From Cavenderia fasciculata (lineage: Eukaryota > Evosea > Eumycetozoa > Acytosteliales > Cavenderiaceae), in assembly GCF_000203815.1 (NCBI RefSeq), contig NW_004457718.1:620001-684000 (forward strand): DNA of 64,000 nucleotides, given 5' to 3'. The notes under the pieces are model-generated. The model was not told the DNA's origin and searched no databases. It was given only the letters and a program-made list of their open reading frames with translations. A program made the position numbers and the translations under genes. Shown piece after piece: positions 12,679 to 22,914 of the stretch. The first letter of the stretch is position 1; every line of letters starts with the position of its first letter.

Positions 12679-13371
12679 CTTTATATTATATATATATATC
12701 TGTGTATTTCTGTATAATGTAATAATAATAAAAGTTGTTGGTAAGTGATATGATATGCATATATATATAGGGAGGGGTGATGAGTCAACAAAGTCGTATG
12801 TATTCTATCTATCTTTGGTTAATTCTACTATTCTTTATCCTCTGATCATAGACTCACTCTCTCTCTCCTCTCTCTTGAAATATATTTAATATATTAACTT
12901 ACACGTGTTGTATGTAATAATGATTATTGTTGTCGTGTTGATTAAAAAAGGAAAGAAAAACAGAAAACTTGACAGTGGAGGATGTTCATCAAAAAAATAA
13001 AAAATAAAAAAAAAAATTAATTTAATATATTCCTTGGAGTACAAAACAACAAAATCAAATAAAATGAAAATGAAATCATCATTATTTTTATTATTATTAA
13101 GAGTACTATTTTTATTATGTTTTGTGAAGAGAGTTTATTTTATATATCATTAAAAATAAAAGTCATCAAATTTCATCAGATCGATGTTAACATTTTATCT
13201 AGCCCATATGACCAACGACTTGTCTACATACTTTCATACTATTGAATACTTCCAAGAAATAGAAGTGGAGTTGGTGTATCATCATCGAAAACCTCATGAA
13301 AAAATTTGCAATATCTAATTTTGAAAATTTATTAGTTTATCTGATTATTTACTTTTGTTATCTATCTATAG
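12679..13371. other. Intergenic; possible upstream ORF before top3
   Basis: AT-rich with A and T runs. From 13180 to 13320 the sequence is more complex. A 36-codon open frame lies at 13208-13318 (+, MTNDLSTYFHTIEYFQEIEV...) and a 32-codon one on the other strand (MRFSMMIHQLHFYF...). The + frame lies in what should be the top3 leader and could be an upstream ORF. A CTATAG acceptor-like site directly abuts the top3 ATG, so a 5' leader intron is possible. Confidence 0.4.
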
Positions 13372-16044
13372 ATGGTAGCAAATAAAGTTTTAAATGTAGC
13401 CGAGAAACCATCAGCTGCAGAAGAAATATCACAATTACTTGCTGGGACAAGACCACGAAAGGTAAGTGAAAAGAGAGATAGTATTTAGATTAGTTAGAAT
13501 AGAACATATTAGCTTACAATCGTTCATTGATCATCAATTTAGAGACCAGGACTAAGTAAATATAATCCAATATGGGAATTTAAATATAATATATTGGGTG
13601 GTAATGCAGATATGGTGTTTACATCGGTATTGGGTCATTTGATGAATACAGAGGTAGAGGAACGTTATATACCCTGGTATTCATGTGAGCCAGTCGAGTT
13701 GTTTCATTGTGGAGTACGTAAATACATTCAATCTGATGACAATCAGAATCTCTTCAAAACTATACAACGTGAAGCAAGACAATGTGATACACTCGTACTA
13801 TGGTTGGATTGTGATCGTGAAGGTGAAAATATTGCATTTGAAGTCATTGATTGTGCTGTCAAAGCAAATAGAAACCTTATGATCTATAGAGCTAGATTCT
13901 CTTCTATTATACCTCAGTATGTCAACATCATCATTTAGAGTTAATCAAATATGAACAAGTACTAATCAACTAGAACTACTCTTTCTTTAGAGAAGTAAAA
14001 AGGGCATGTGCAAATTTAGTTAGACCAAATGAAAATGATTCGATTGCAGTTGATACTAGAATAGAGATTGATTTGCGATTGGGTGCAGCTTTTACAAGAT
14101 TTCAAACATTGTATCTTAGAGGCAAGTTTGATTTGACACCAGGTAATGATGAAGACAAACAACCAATCAGTTATGGACCATGTCAATTCCCAACACTGGG
14201 ATTCGTCGTTGAAAGATACTTGCGTATCGAAAACTTTATACCCGAGGATTTTTGGTCAATGAATGTAAAGCATTCCAAAGAGGAACTTACTGTCAACTTT
14301 GGGTGGAAGAGAAAACGTCTCTTTGATCATGCTCCTGCTTTTATCCTCTATGAAAAATGTCTTGACAATCCTTTGGCAACTGTTATTGATATTCAAAAAA
14401 AGAATCACAATAGTATGTCCAAAACAAAAGAAAAAAAAAGAAAAAAAAGAAAAAGATATATTAATACTTTTTTTTTTTATAGTCGACCAGTACCATTAAC
14501 AACTATAGAATTACAAAAAAGTGCATCATCTAAACTTAGAATATCATCCGATAGAACAATGAAGATTGCAGAGGAATTATACAACAAGGGGTTTATTAGT
14601 TACCCACGTACAGAGACTAGTCAGTTTATAGATGGGACTGATTTCCAAGGGTTGATTGGGTTACAGACCGGTGATCCACAGTGGGGACAGTACGCGACGA
14701 GATTGTTAAATGGAGAGTTTAAACGACCAAATGATGGGCGTACAAACGACCATTCTCATCCACCAATCCATCCAACCAACTTTTTGCCACCTGGAGCTGC
14801 CGGTGCAAAAGATCCAAAGGCACGTGAACTGTACGAGTTTATCGTTCGACATTTCTTGGCGTGTTGTTCACCAGAATCAATTATTGCAAAAACAACGGTT
14901 AGCATTGATGTTGCAGGTGAAAAGTTTTCAGAATCTGGTTCAATGATTATACGTCGTGGTTATTTGGAAGTGTATAAATACGAAAAGAGAAATGACAAGA
15001 TCATCCCAACCTATGAAGTGGGTGAACAATTTACACCAACCGATATCAAATTAGAGAGTGGACGAACCGTGTCTCCTAGACCACTCTCTGAACCCGAACT
15101 ACTCTCTGCAATGGATTCTAATCAGATTGGAACAGATGCCACCATGGCACAACACATTCAAAAGATTATTGAAAGAGGATACGTTATCAAAGATGCAGAT
15201 CAATTGTTTGTACCAACCAATCTTGGAAAGGCATTGATTGTTGGTTACGATTCGATGGGATTTGAATTCTCAAAACCTGCACTACGTGCATCCATCGAAG
15301 CAGACATTCAAAAAATTGGTCTTGGACAAAGAACCAAGGAGCAAGTTCTCCGTGACACGATAGAAAAGTACAAAACACTCTTTATTCAAGCTCAGAATCA
15401 AACTCAGATGTTGGATGTTGCATTCTCTAAACATTTTGCCTCCAAAGGTCAAACCTATCAAACATTAAAAGCGAATTTTAGTAAATGTGGTAAATGTAAT
15501 AATTTAATGGATTTAAAAAAAACAAATGGTGATGTATGTAAAAGTATTAAGAAGAAGTAGAGAGAGAGAGACAAAATTGATAATTAACAAAAAAAATATT
15601 TTATTGTAGAGAAAAATATTAAATTGTTCAACTTGTAATACATCTTATAATTTACCACAAAAAGGTGAATTTATTGTCAATGCCCATACTTGTCCACTTT
15701 GTAAATTCCAAGTTGTTTCAGTTCAAACAGACAAGACGACCTATACTATTTGTCCATTTTGTAGAAATCATCCTCCAGCATCAAGTAAGGAAGGACCTGG
15801 AAAACCATTCCATTGTTTCCAATGTACAGAAAAATGTCAACTTGCAACAGGTCATAATTTTAAACCAAATCAAAATAATAATCAAAATAATCAAAACAAT
15901 AATAATTATCAAAGAAATCAAAACAATAATAATAATCAAAATAATAATCATAATAATAGACCACAACAACCAAGTTCCTCAACATTTAAAAAGAAACCAG
16001 CAGCACCATCCTCAACTTTTAAAAATAGATATAATGATTGGTGA
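13372..16044 (+). CDS. top3: DNA topoisomerase III (alpha type)
   Basis: Exons 13372-13461, 13543-13916, 13991-15533 and 15610-16044 give 813 residues. This type IA enzyme passes single strands, with RecQ helicases, to resolve recombination intermediates. It opens VLNVAEKPSAAEEI (Toprim start) and has the acidic motif DCDREGEN. Then come GAAFTRFQTLYL and the active-site block GFISYPRTET, with Tyr near residue 359. HPPIHPTN follows. Cys4 zinc-ribbon pairs near the end read CGKCNN, CSTC/CPLC and CPFC/CFQC, followed by an Asn-rich tail. The central sequence is nearer to TOP3A than TOP3B. One oddity is a Lys-rich stretch at about 14412-14483. It reads in frame but looks like an unspliced intron whose usual GTATGT donor would break the frame. 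Only a weaker donor, 5 bases downstream, keeps it. Confidence 0.93.
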
Positions 16045-16381
16045 GTGAAACATTATTATTATTATGCAGATCTATTAAATTAATTAAAAGGTGAAAAATG
16101 AAAAAAATAAAATAAATATTTTTTTTTCTATGAGTCAGAATGTGTGGTAAATATGTTCACAACAGTGTGAACTGCAGCTAGTTTTAAAACATCCCATCCC
16201 ACCAATACAATTCAAACAAAAAGGTGATTCATTCAACTTTACAAAGTTAGTTAGTTTTTAAAACTGTAGTAATAATAATAATATAGATCTCACTTGATAA
16301 TCTCTTTAGCAAAGATTAGATTATTAAAACAATCCTTATATATTTTTAAAAAGAGATAGTTAGTTACAATAATTTATTGTC
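16045..16381. other. Intergenic between two + strand genes
   Basis: AT-rich. Contains a small perfect inverted repeat, GTTCACA..TGTGAAC, near 16155-16175. This could be a hairpin in the top3 3' end or a protein site. Nothing else seen. Confidence 0.4.
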
Positions 16382-18991
16382 ATGAATATACCACCATCAC
16401 AAGAGTTTCAAAGATTAAACAATCTTTTAGTCAGCTCATATATCGAACACCAAGATGAAATAAAGAAGCTGCAGTCGAGCATTGACAACATCGCCAAGGA
16501 AAAGAGCGACCTCGATAAAAAGTACAAGACTCTGTTGACGTCGTCGCGCGATGGCGGCATTGTCGTCGACGAAGAGGAGCTCAACAAACAGGCCCAAGAA
16601 GAGGAGCGTGTCGCCAAGGAACTCGAGACCAAGGAGCAGCAGATCAAAGACTACCAAAAGCAGCTGGAGAATGTGGCCTTGGAGAATGAAGACCTCAAGA
16701 ACCGTATTGTTCAGGGCAGCGCAGTACACCAACACGAAGAGCAGGCCGCTGCCCCCAACGGTGTCGTTGGCGGTGACGACGCTGCCAAGAAGGAGAACGA
16801 GCAGCTGCGTGTGGACATTGAGCAGCTCAAGATCACCATTGACTCGCAGCAAAAGCAGGTCGAGGCACTCAGAGAAATCCAGGGCAAAGAGGAACACTTG
16901 CGTCAGCAAAACGAGGCACTCCGCGTATCGGTCGAGGAGAAGGAGTCGGCCAACGGCCATCTCCAACAACAACTCTTGCACGAAAAGGAGCAGTTCAACC
17001 GTCGCCTTGAACAGCTCGAGTCGTCGATCGGACACAACGAAGAGGCCCAACGTCTCCAACAACAGATCGACTCGCTCGACCAAGAGATCAGAGGTCTCCA
17101 AGAAGCCAAGACCCAACTCGAACAAAACAAAAAGGAGTTGGAACAAAACAAGCAAGAGTTGGAGGAGGGGAAGGCCGCCATCGAGCAGTCGTTTGCTCAA
17201 GAGCGCGAGCAGCTGACCGCACAAATCGATCAACTCCAACAAACCATCCAACAACTCGAGGAAAAGGTCGGCGAAAAGGAGAAAGCCAACCTCTTGCTAC
17301 TCGAACAAATCAACAACTTGGACAGCGAAAAGAAGCAACTACAAGAACAACAACAAGACGCACCACAACAACCCAATGGCAAAGATGCAGACGACAAGGA
17401 CGACAAGCTAAAGGAAATTCAATCTCTACTCCAAGAAAAGGATCAACAAGTCGAAGGGTTGAATGGAGAAATCCAGACACTCAAAGAATCGTTGGATAAA
17501 CGTGAAAAGGAAGTAGAAGAGAAAAAAAAAGAGTTGGAGTCGATCAAAGGTAGCAGTGAGTCGCAAGGAAGTGAAAAGGATTCATTGATTCAACAATTGG
17601 AAAAGGATCTTGTTGACAAACAAGCATTGCTCGAGAAAAAGGAGGAACAGTTAAAGTTGACGGTTCAAGACAAGAATGAAGAGATTGAAAGATTAAAACT
17701 TGAAACCCAACAGCTTGAATCGAATCATCAACAAACTCAACAACTTGAACAAGCACTCGAAGAAAAGAACAAAGAAATCGAACAACTTCGTCAAGAACAA
17801 GAATCTCAACAAGCCAAGGACGATCAAGAGACTGCTAGTGCATTGGCAAAGCAAATCGAGTTGGACGAAAAGAACAATGAAATCGAGAAGTTGCGTGTTG
17901 AGAACGCTCAACTCGAGGAAAAGAACAACGAGATTGACAAGCTCCGTCAAGAAAAGGTGGCCTCTGAGGAAAAGAGCAACGAGATTGAAAAGCTCCGTCA
18001 GGAAAAGGCAGACCTTGAAAACAAGCTTGGCGAAGTCGGTGAGATCGTCAAAGAGATGGACCAGCTCGAAGAAAAGACACGTCTTGTCCATCAACAAAAG
18101 GAGGAACTCGATATTTTGCAACAGGAAAAGGCCGACCTTGAAGCCAAGCTCGTAGAGACCAACGAGCTCCGTCACCAAGTCGTCGAGTTGGAAGGTAAAC
18201 TTGTCCAAATCGGTCAAGAAAAGGAACAACACGCACAAGAACACCAAGTCATCCTCCAACAACACACTGCAGCGGTCGACGAAAAGAACGCCGAGATTGC
18301 CCGTCTCCAACAAGAACTCGAGTCCAAGGAGCAAACCATCTCCAAACTCGTTGAAAAGGATGCCCATCCCGATGAAGACGTTCAAAAGGTACAAGAAGTA
18401 ATTGACAAGATGACAGACCTCAACACTGCATTGGAAGCTGAAAAGACAAAGGTCGATGAAATCAAGGCCGTTCACAAACAAGAAATGGATAATCTCATGA
18501 CTTCACTCGCTGAAGAAAAGAAATTGGCCAATGACAAGGAAAGTGACGCACTCCAACAAGAAAACATTCAACTTCAACAACGTGTTCAACAACTTTTAGA
18601 TACTATTTCTAAATTACAACAAAATAACAACAATAATAATAATGATAATAATAATGATACAAAACAACCAACTCTTGATGAATTATTAGATGATACAACT
18701 ACCAATACAAATAATACTACAAATAATAATAATAATAATAATAATAATAATTCACTTGATTTTGATTTTTCATTCTCTGATGCAAATAATGACAATGTCA
18801 TCAACGGAACCAACAACGATAATAATAATAACAGCACAACAGAAGAAGAAGAAGAAGATAAATCCAATCAAGATCAAGATCTTTTAATCGACAACGCTTC
18901 ACCAATTTTACCAACAACTGACAACGCCAAGGAAAATGATAATTCAGTTGATGAACAAGAACAAGATGAACAATTGGAAGAAATTTATTAA
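16382..18991 (+). CDS. Long coiled-coil protein, 869 aa
   Basis: A single exon. Residues about 15-740 are almost wholly heptad-type coiled coil rich in Glu, Gln, Lys and Leu. They include near-repeats of the type EEKNNEIDKLRQEK. The last 120 residues are Asn-rich (poly-Asn) and then acidic, ending QEQDEQLEEIY. There is no signal peptide or membrane segment. The layout is that of a golgin, myosin-tail-like or cytoskeletal tether protein, but coiled coils give misleading similarities and I assign no function. The GC-rich codons in the coil region contrast with AAT-rich codons in the tail. Neighbours give no clue. Confidence 0.8.
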   Translation: MNIPPSQEFQRLNNLLVSSYIEHQDEIKKLQSSIDNIAKEKSDLDKKYKTLLTSSRDGGIVVDEEELNKQAQEEERVAKELETKEQQIKDYQKQLENVALENEDLKNRIVQGSAVHQHEEQAAAPNGVVGGDDAAKKENEQLRVDIEQLKITIDSQQKQVEALREIQGKEEHLRQQNEALRVSVEEKESANGHLQQQLLHEKEQFNRRLEQLESSIGHNEEAQRLQQQIDSLDQEIRGLQEAKTQLEQNKKELEQNKQELEEGKAAIEQSFAQEREQLTAQIDQLQQTIQQLEEKVGEKEKANLLLLEQINNLDSEKKQLQEQQQDAPQQPNGKDADDKDDKLKEIQSLLQEKDQQVEGLNGEIQTLKESLDKREKEVEEKKKELESIKGSSESQGSEKDSLIQQLEKDLVDKQALLEKKEEQLKLTVQDKNEEIERLKLETQQLESNHQQTQQLEQALEEKNKEIEQLRQEQESQQAKDDQETASALAKQIELDEKNNEIEKLRVENAQLEEKNNEIDKLRQEKVASEEKSNEIEKLRQEKADLENKLGEVGEIVKEMDQLEEKTRLVHQQKEELDILQQEKADLEAKLVETNELRHQVVELEGKLVQIGQEKEQHAQEHQVILQQHTAAVDEKNAEIARLQQELESKEQTISKLVEKDAHPDEDVQKVQEVIDKMTDLNTALEAEKTKVDEIKAVHKQEMDNLMTSLAEEKKLANDKESDALQQENIQLQQRVQQLLDTISKLQQNNNNNNNDNNNDTKQPTLDELLDDTTTNTNNTTNNNNNNNNNNSLDFDFSFSDANNDNVINGTNNDNNNNSTTEEEEEDKSNQDQDLLIDNASPILPTTDNAKENDNSVDEQEQDEQLEEIY

Positions 18992-19577
18992 TCCAACATA
19001 ACATATAAATTAATAATAAATAATATAATATATAATATAATATAATATACCAAAATCTTATCATAATATAAAAATACGGACTATAAAAGATTGGATCAAA
19101 AAATAGCGATCCTCAAAAGATACATTGGAGAGTGTAGGAACGAGTTAAATAAAGCACAGTCAAAAAAAAAAGAAAAAACAGGCAGATGACGCAGAACTGA
19201 ATCAGAAATAGAGTTACTACCGAGTAGTAAATATGTCGACATCCATTATAGAACCATTCCTATTTTTTATCTCATTTAATACTCTCCTTTTCAAATATAC
19301 CTTTCTTTTAAACTAAATTTTAGGTCCAATTAAAAAAAGAGTTGCTTAAGCCTCTCAGATGGCGAAAATCGATGCTCAGATCTATGGGACTCCTCTACCA
19401 AATAACTTCACCAGTACATAGAACACTCGTAAAAAGATAGTCGGCCATTTTCTCTCCTCTCTTTTATCTTGTGTTTTTACATATGCAGAGAGAGAAGAGA
19501 AAATGGCTGGCAGGATTCAATCAATCATTGTATGTACGTATATATAAATATAATAATTTTAATTTTCATTTATTTAT
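18992..19577. other. Intergenic between convergent genes, with a hairpin
   Basis: Lies between the 3' ends of the coiled-coil gene (+) and the DDT-domain gene (-). A TATAA-rich stretch comes first. Then 19080-19440 is mixed-complexity sequence without a usable frame, and a hairpin follows at 19443-19507. The hairpin may serve as a shared 3' end or be a remnant. Confidence 0.45.
19443..19507. repeat. Inverted repeat, 12-bp perfect arms
   Basis: Left arm GCCATTTTCTCT (19444-19455) and right arm AGAGAAAATGGC (19496-19507) are exact complements. The CT-rich/GA-rich sequence next to each arm pairs further with mismatches, for about 20 bp in all. The loop is about 40 bases. It lies between two convergent genes. 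Confidence 0.7.
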
Positions 19578-21678
19578 TTATTGTTGGCCGCTAGTTGGTA
19601 AGTTTTCAACATTCAACTCTGTTAGACAATTATTATTATAGGTATTACTAGTTGAAACCATTGTTGTTAATTGCTTGGCTTGTTGTTGTTGATTGTTGAT
19701 GGAATTTGAAATTGATGTCAAGGTTGAAGTTGAAGCGGTTGACATTGGAATTGGAATTGGTTTATCAGGTGTATTTAAAATATCTACCATACTTGTATCC
19801 AATACATCATCCTTATTGTTGTTGTTGTTGATCTGATTTTCATTTTGTTTTGGTAATGGTGTATTATTTCCTACCTCAATAAAACTACTTTCTAAATTAT
19901 TATTACCATTTTCATATGAATTAGTATTAGAACTGTTGTCAATGTTGTTATTGTTATTATTATTATTATTATCTTGACTATTTGGTTTTAATGGAGTTTT
20001 AAATACTACTTTGAATTTTAATGGTGTTGTTGGTTTTGGTGGTTGTTCGTTATTATTATTATTATCTACATTGTCTGTATGACCATTTGTTTTTTGTTGT
20101 TTCTTGGGACTACCATTCTCCTCTTCTTCTTCTTCTTCCTCTCCATCTTTATATTGTTGATCATCTTCATCATCACTAAAATGATCTCTATGAGATTTAC
20201 CATTACTATTATTATTATTATTTTGATTTTGATTTTCATTATCATTTTCATAATCAACCATTTCTTCATCTTGTTGTTTATATTTTGATGTTAATGATTG
20301 TACACCAGCATAGGCATCATTTGATCTAGAGTTGACGATTCGTCGACCACTAGAAGTATGGGTGATGGGTGTGGGTTTGGCATTGGCTGCCTGTCTAGCT
20401 GCCACGGTTCTTCGTCTCAGTCCGTATCCAGTCAACTCTTCCTCATCGTCTTCTTCCTCTTCATCGCTCGAGTCACCCTCTAGTTTTCTGCGTTCCTCTT
20501 CTAATTTTTCTTGCTCCAATTTTTTAAGATTCTGCTCTAGCAGACGCAGCGATCGGATTGGTCGGGGTGGAGGAACCTGTGCTCTTCGTTGTGACCGCAT
20601 ACGGTTGTTGATCTTTGTCAACACACCGTCCAAAAACTCGCCAATGTTCTCGGCCAACTGCTTCTCGCACTGTATCTCGCTCTCGGTCATATCATCAACA
20701 AACTTTTCCCAACTCTCTTTTGATGCACACTGCAATTCCCATTGACACGGCTTTGCGCCGAGTTGTTGGTTTTGGATTGATTTTCTACCACGTTGACTGA
20801 GAGGTAGAGCTGGTGGTGGCGTCTCTTTCCACAGTCTTTGGTCGTCTCCAAAGAACCAATATGTACATCTATCTTTATCTTGTCCAACTGGTGACAGTCT
20901 CTGAGATTAATAAATAAATAAATTTCAAACAAGTAAGTACTTTTTGTAATTAACCATATGTCGTCATCTTTCTTTGATCATCATACCAATTCATCTGGAT
21001 CTTGTTCAGGACTACTAACTAGTTCTTGAATCAATTTGTTTTTAGCAAGATTCCAATCACATATACACTTTAGTATCAATAGACGATCTTTTAGTTCCAA
21101 ATGTGAAAAGTGTTCATCGATAAATGGATTCGTCTCTGCATACTGTGCAAAGAATGGGTTTGGATTTATCTTCTTTTCAATCTCTATTTTAATATAATCT
21201 TCCCAATTTAAATTACTATCGATAGATAGATAGTATGAACGAATGATAATAAAGAGTAAAGAGTAAAGAGTAGGTAAGTAATGCGAATGTGAAAAGTAAA
21301 CTTTACAATGTTTGAAGAGAGTACATACGTAATAGCACCTTGTTTTGGTTTGACAATTGGTTTCATCATTGGTATAAAGAGTTCTGAAAGAAAGGAGTGG
21401 TTTGCCTCTGGTGTAACAAGTGCATTCTCTAGATCGTCAATGTGGAAGGCATTAACATGTAATGCATCCTTAAAGTGTGATATGAATCTATAGGTGTAGG
21501 GCAACTGCCACATTGACCTAAGTTGATTTTTAGCTATAACAAAGAAATAGATAATATATATAATAAATATATATAATTGATCAATTAATAAACATAGTTC
21601 ATCAATCTAGATTAATCTATATCTTAATCTATATCTATATATATTTATATTCATACCAGCAACTATATCCAATGACAT
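19578..21678 (-). CDS. DDT/WHIM-type chromatin remodelling protein, CECR2-like
   Basis: Four exons: 21678-21657, 21533-21329, 21215-20987 and 20900-19578, giving 592 residues. The N-terminal half reads RSMWQLPYTYRFISHFKDAL.., then helices with NPNPFFAQYAETNPF and LELKDRLLILKCICDW. Next comes DKDRCTYWFFGDDQRLWKE. This order (DDT helices, then a WHIM/WSD-like piece with a YW-x-F-x-G/D..RLWKE motif) is that of CECR2 and RSF1, the accessory subunits that partner ISWI-type ATPases. The second half is charged and low-complexity: Lys/Glu, acidic EEEE and poly-Asn, with proline-threonine patches. No bromodomain or PHD finger is visible, so it is shorter than the animal proteins. Nuclear action on nucleosomes is inferred from the family. 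Confidence 0.68.
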
Positions 21679-22914
21679 TGTTGTTGTTGTGGTTGTTTGC
21701 TTTTACTATGTGTATCTACCCTTAATAAGACTCTCTATTTCTCTCTCTCTCCTCTCTCTCTCTCTCTATCTCGATAATAAATAGTAATATATTGGTGTTT
21801 GCGTTTATTATTATTATTATTAACTAGTTTGTAAAATCTGAAGTCGCTTTCGTTCAAACAAATAATTATTTTTTAGCCGTTGCACCCCTCAGCAAGAGTT
21901 TCGTATTGCAAAGAATATCGACAATTCTTTATCATAAATAAAATAAGATAAATAAAATCGAATATATCTTGACACAACTATCTCTGGTATTTAATATTAT
22001 AATTTTTTTATAATTATTATAATGGATAGGATAAAAAAAATAAATAAAGTTTTAAATTTAAATTATGGTCGCTACGTTGTCCTCCCGCTGATGTTCATAT
22101 GTTATATTTTTATAGTATAGTATATACTCATCAGATAATATATATTTATAGGTCTATATAGATAGATATAGATAAAGAGACATTCTTCAAGGGTGGTACA
22201 AAAGAAAAAAGATACAGTTATTCATGAACCCCAACCACTCGTATTAACACATTGAATGATGATGAATGAATGAATGAAGATGACAATATTCGACGATAAC
22301 AATGATGATGATGATTGGGCAGATGTTGGTATTTTTATAAATAGCAACGCGTTGGACAAAAGGAAAAGAAACAATAGTATAAGGTTTCCCTTTGGATTCA
22401 ATGGTTCATCAGGTCTGATCGACCAATGATGATCATTCTTTCTCTCTCACCAACTACCTCTCCTCCTCCACTTCGAGCCATCCACAGCCCTAATCAAATC
22501 ATTTCCAATTCATCTCTTTTCCTCAACACCATCAACCATTGAACCCCTTTTTATCATCTGATTTTTCATAGGTATGTGCAATGGTGGAGGTGAGGGTGGG
22601 AGGTGTGACTTTAAAGAAGAAATAATATTAACAACAATTGTAACAAAAACCCATATGCGATCACCACACTCACACCAATCTAGACACACCACCATTAAAT
22701 TAGATTTAAAAGAGTAGTAGACCACGATCATTGTGTTGTTTTAATGGAATGGCGCCAATATACCCCCCTTTACTATGAAAAAAGAGAGCGGAGCAACAAT
22801 ATACTCTCCCGCTCTTTATCGGACTGCATCTCCATCAGCTCAATGTAGCTGCAACAAAACAACAACAAACAAGGAGGATCGATCTACAAGAGGACGAATC
22901 CATATAGTTTTAAT
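21679..22914. other. Intergenic upstream of the DDT gene and of a truncated repeat gene
   Basis: About 1.2 kb. Contains a CT-dinucleotide run near 21735-21770 and ATATA-type tracts. At 22260-22320 there are GAT/GAA repeats. The last 400 bases are less AT-rich but show no open frame I trust. There is no signal-peptide exon for the following repeat protein. Confidence 0.5.

Noticed and set aside
16436-17254. A 272-codon Leu-rich minus frame opposite the coiled-coil gene
   Set aside because: It is the complement of Glu/Gln/Lys codons, which reads as Leu/Phe; no independent signals.
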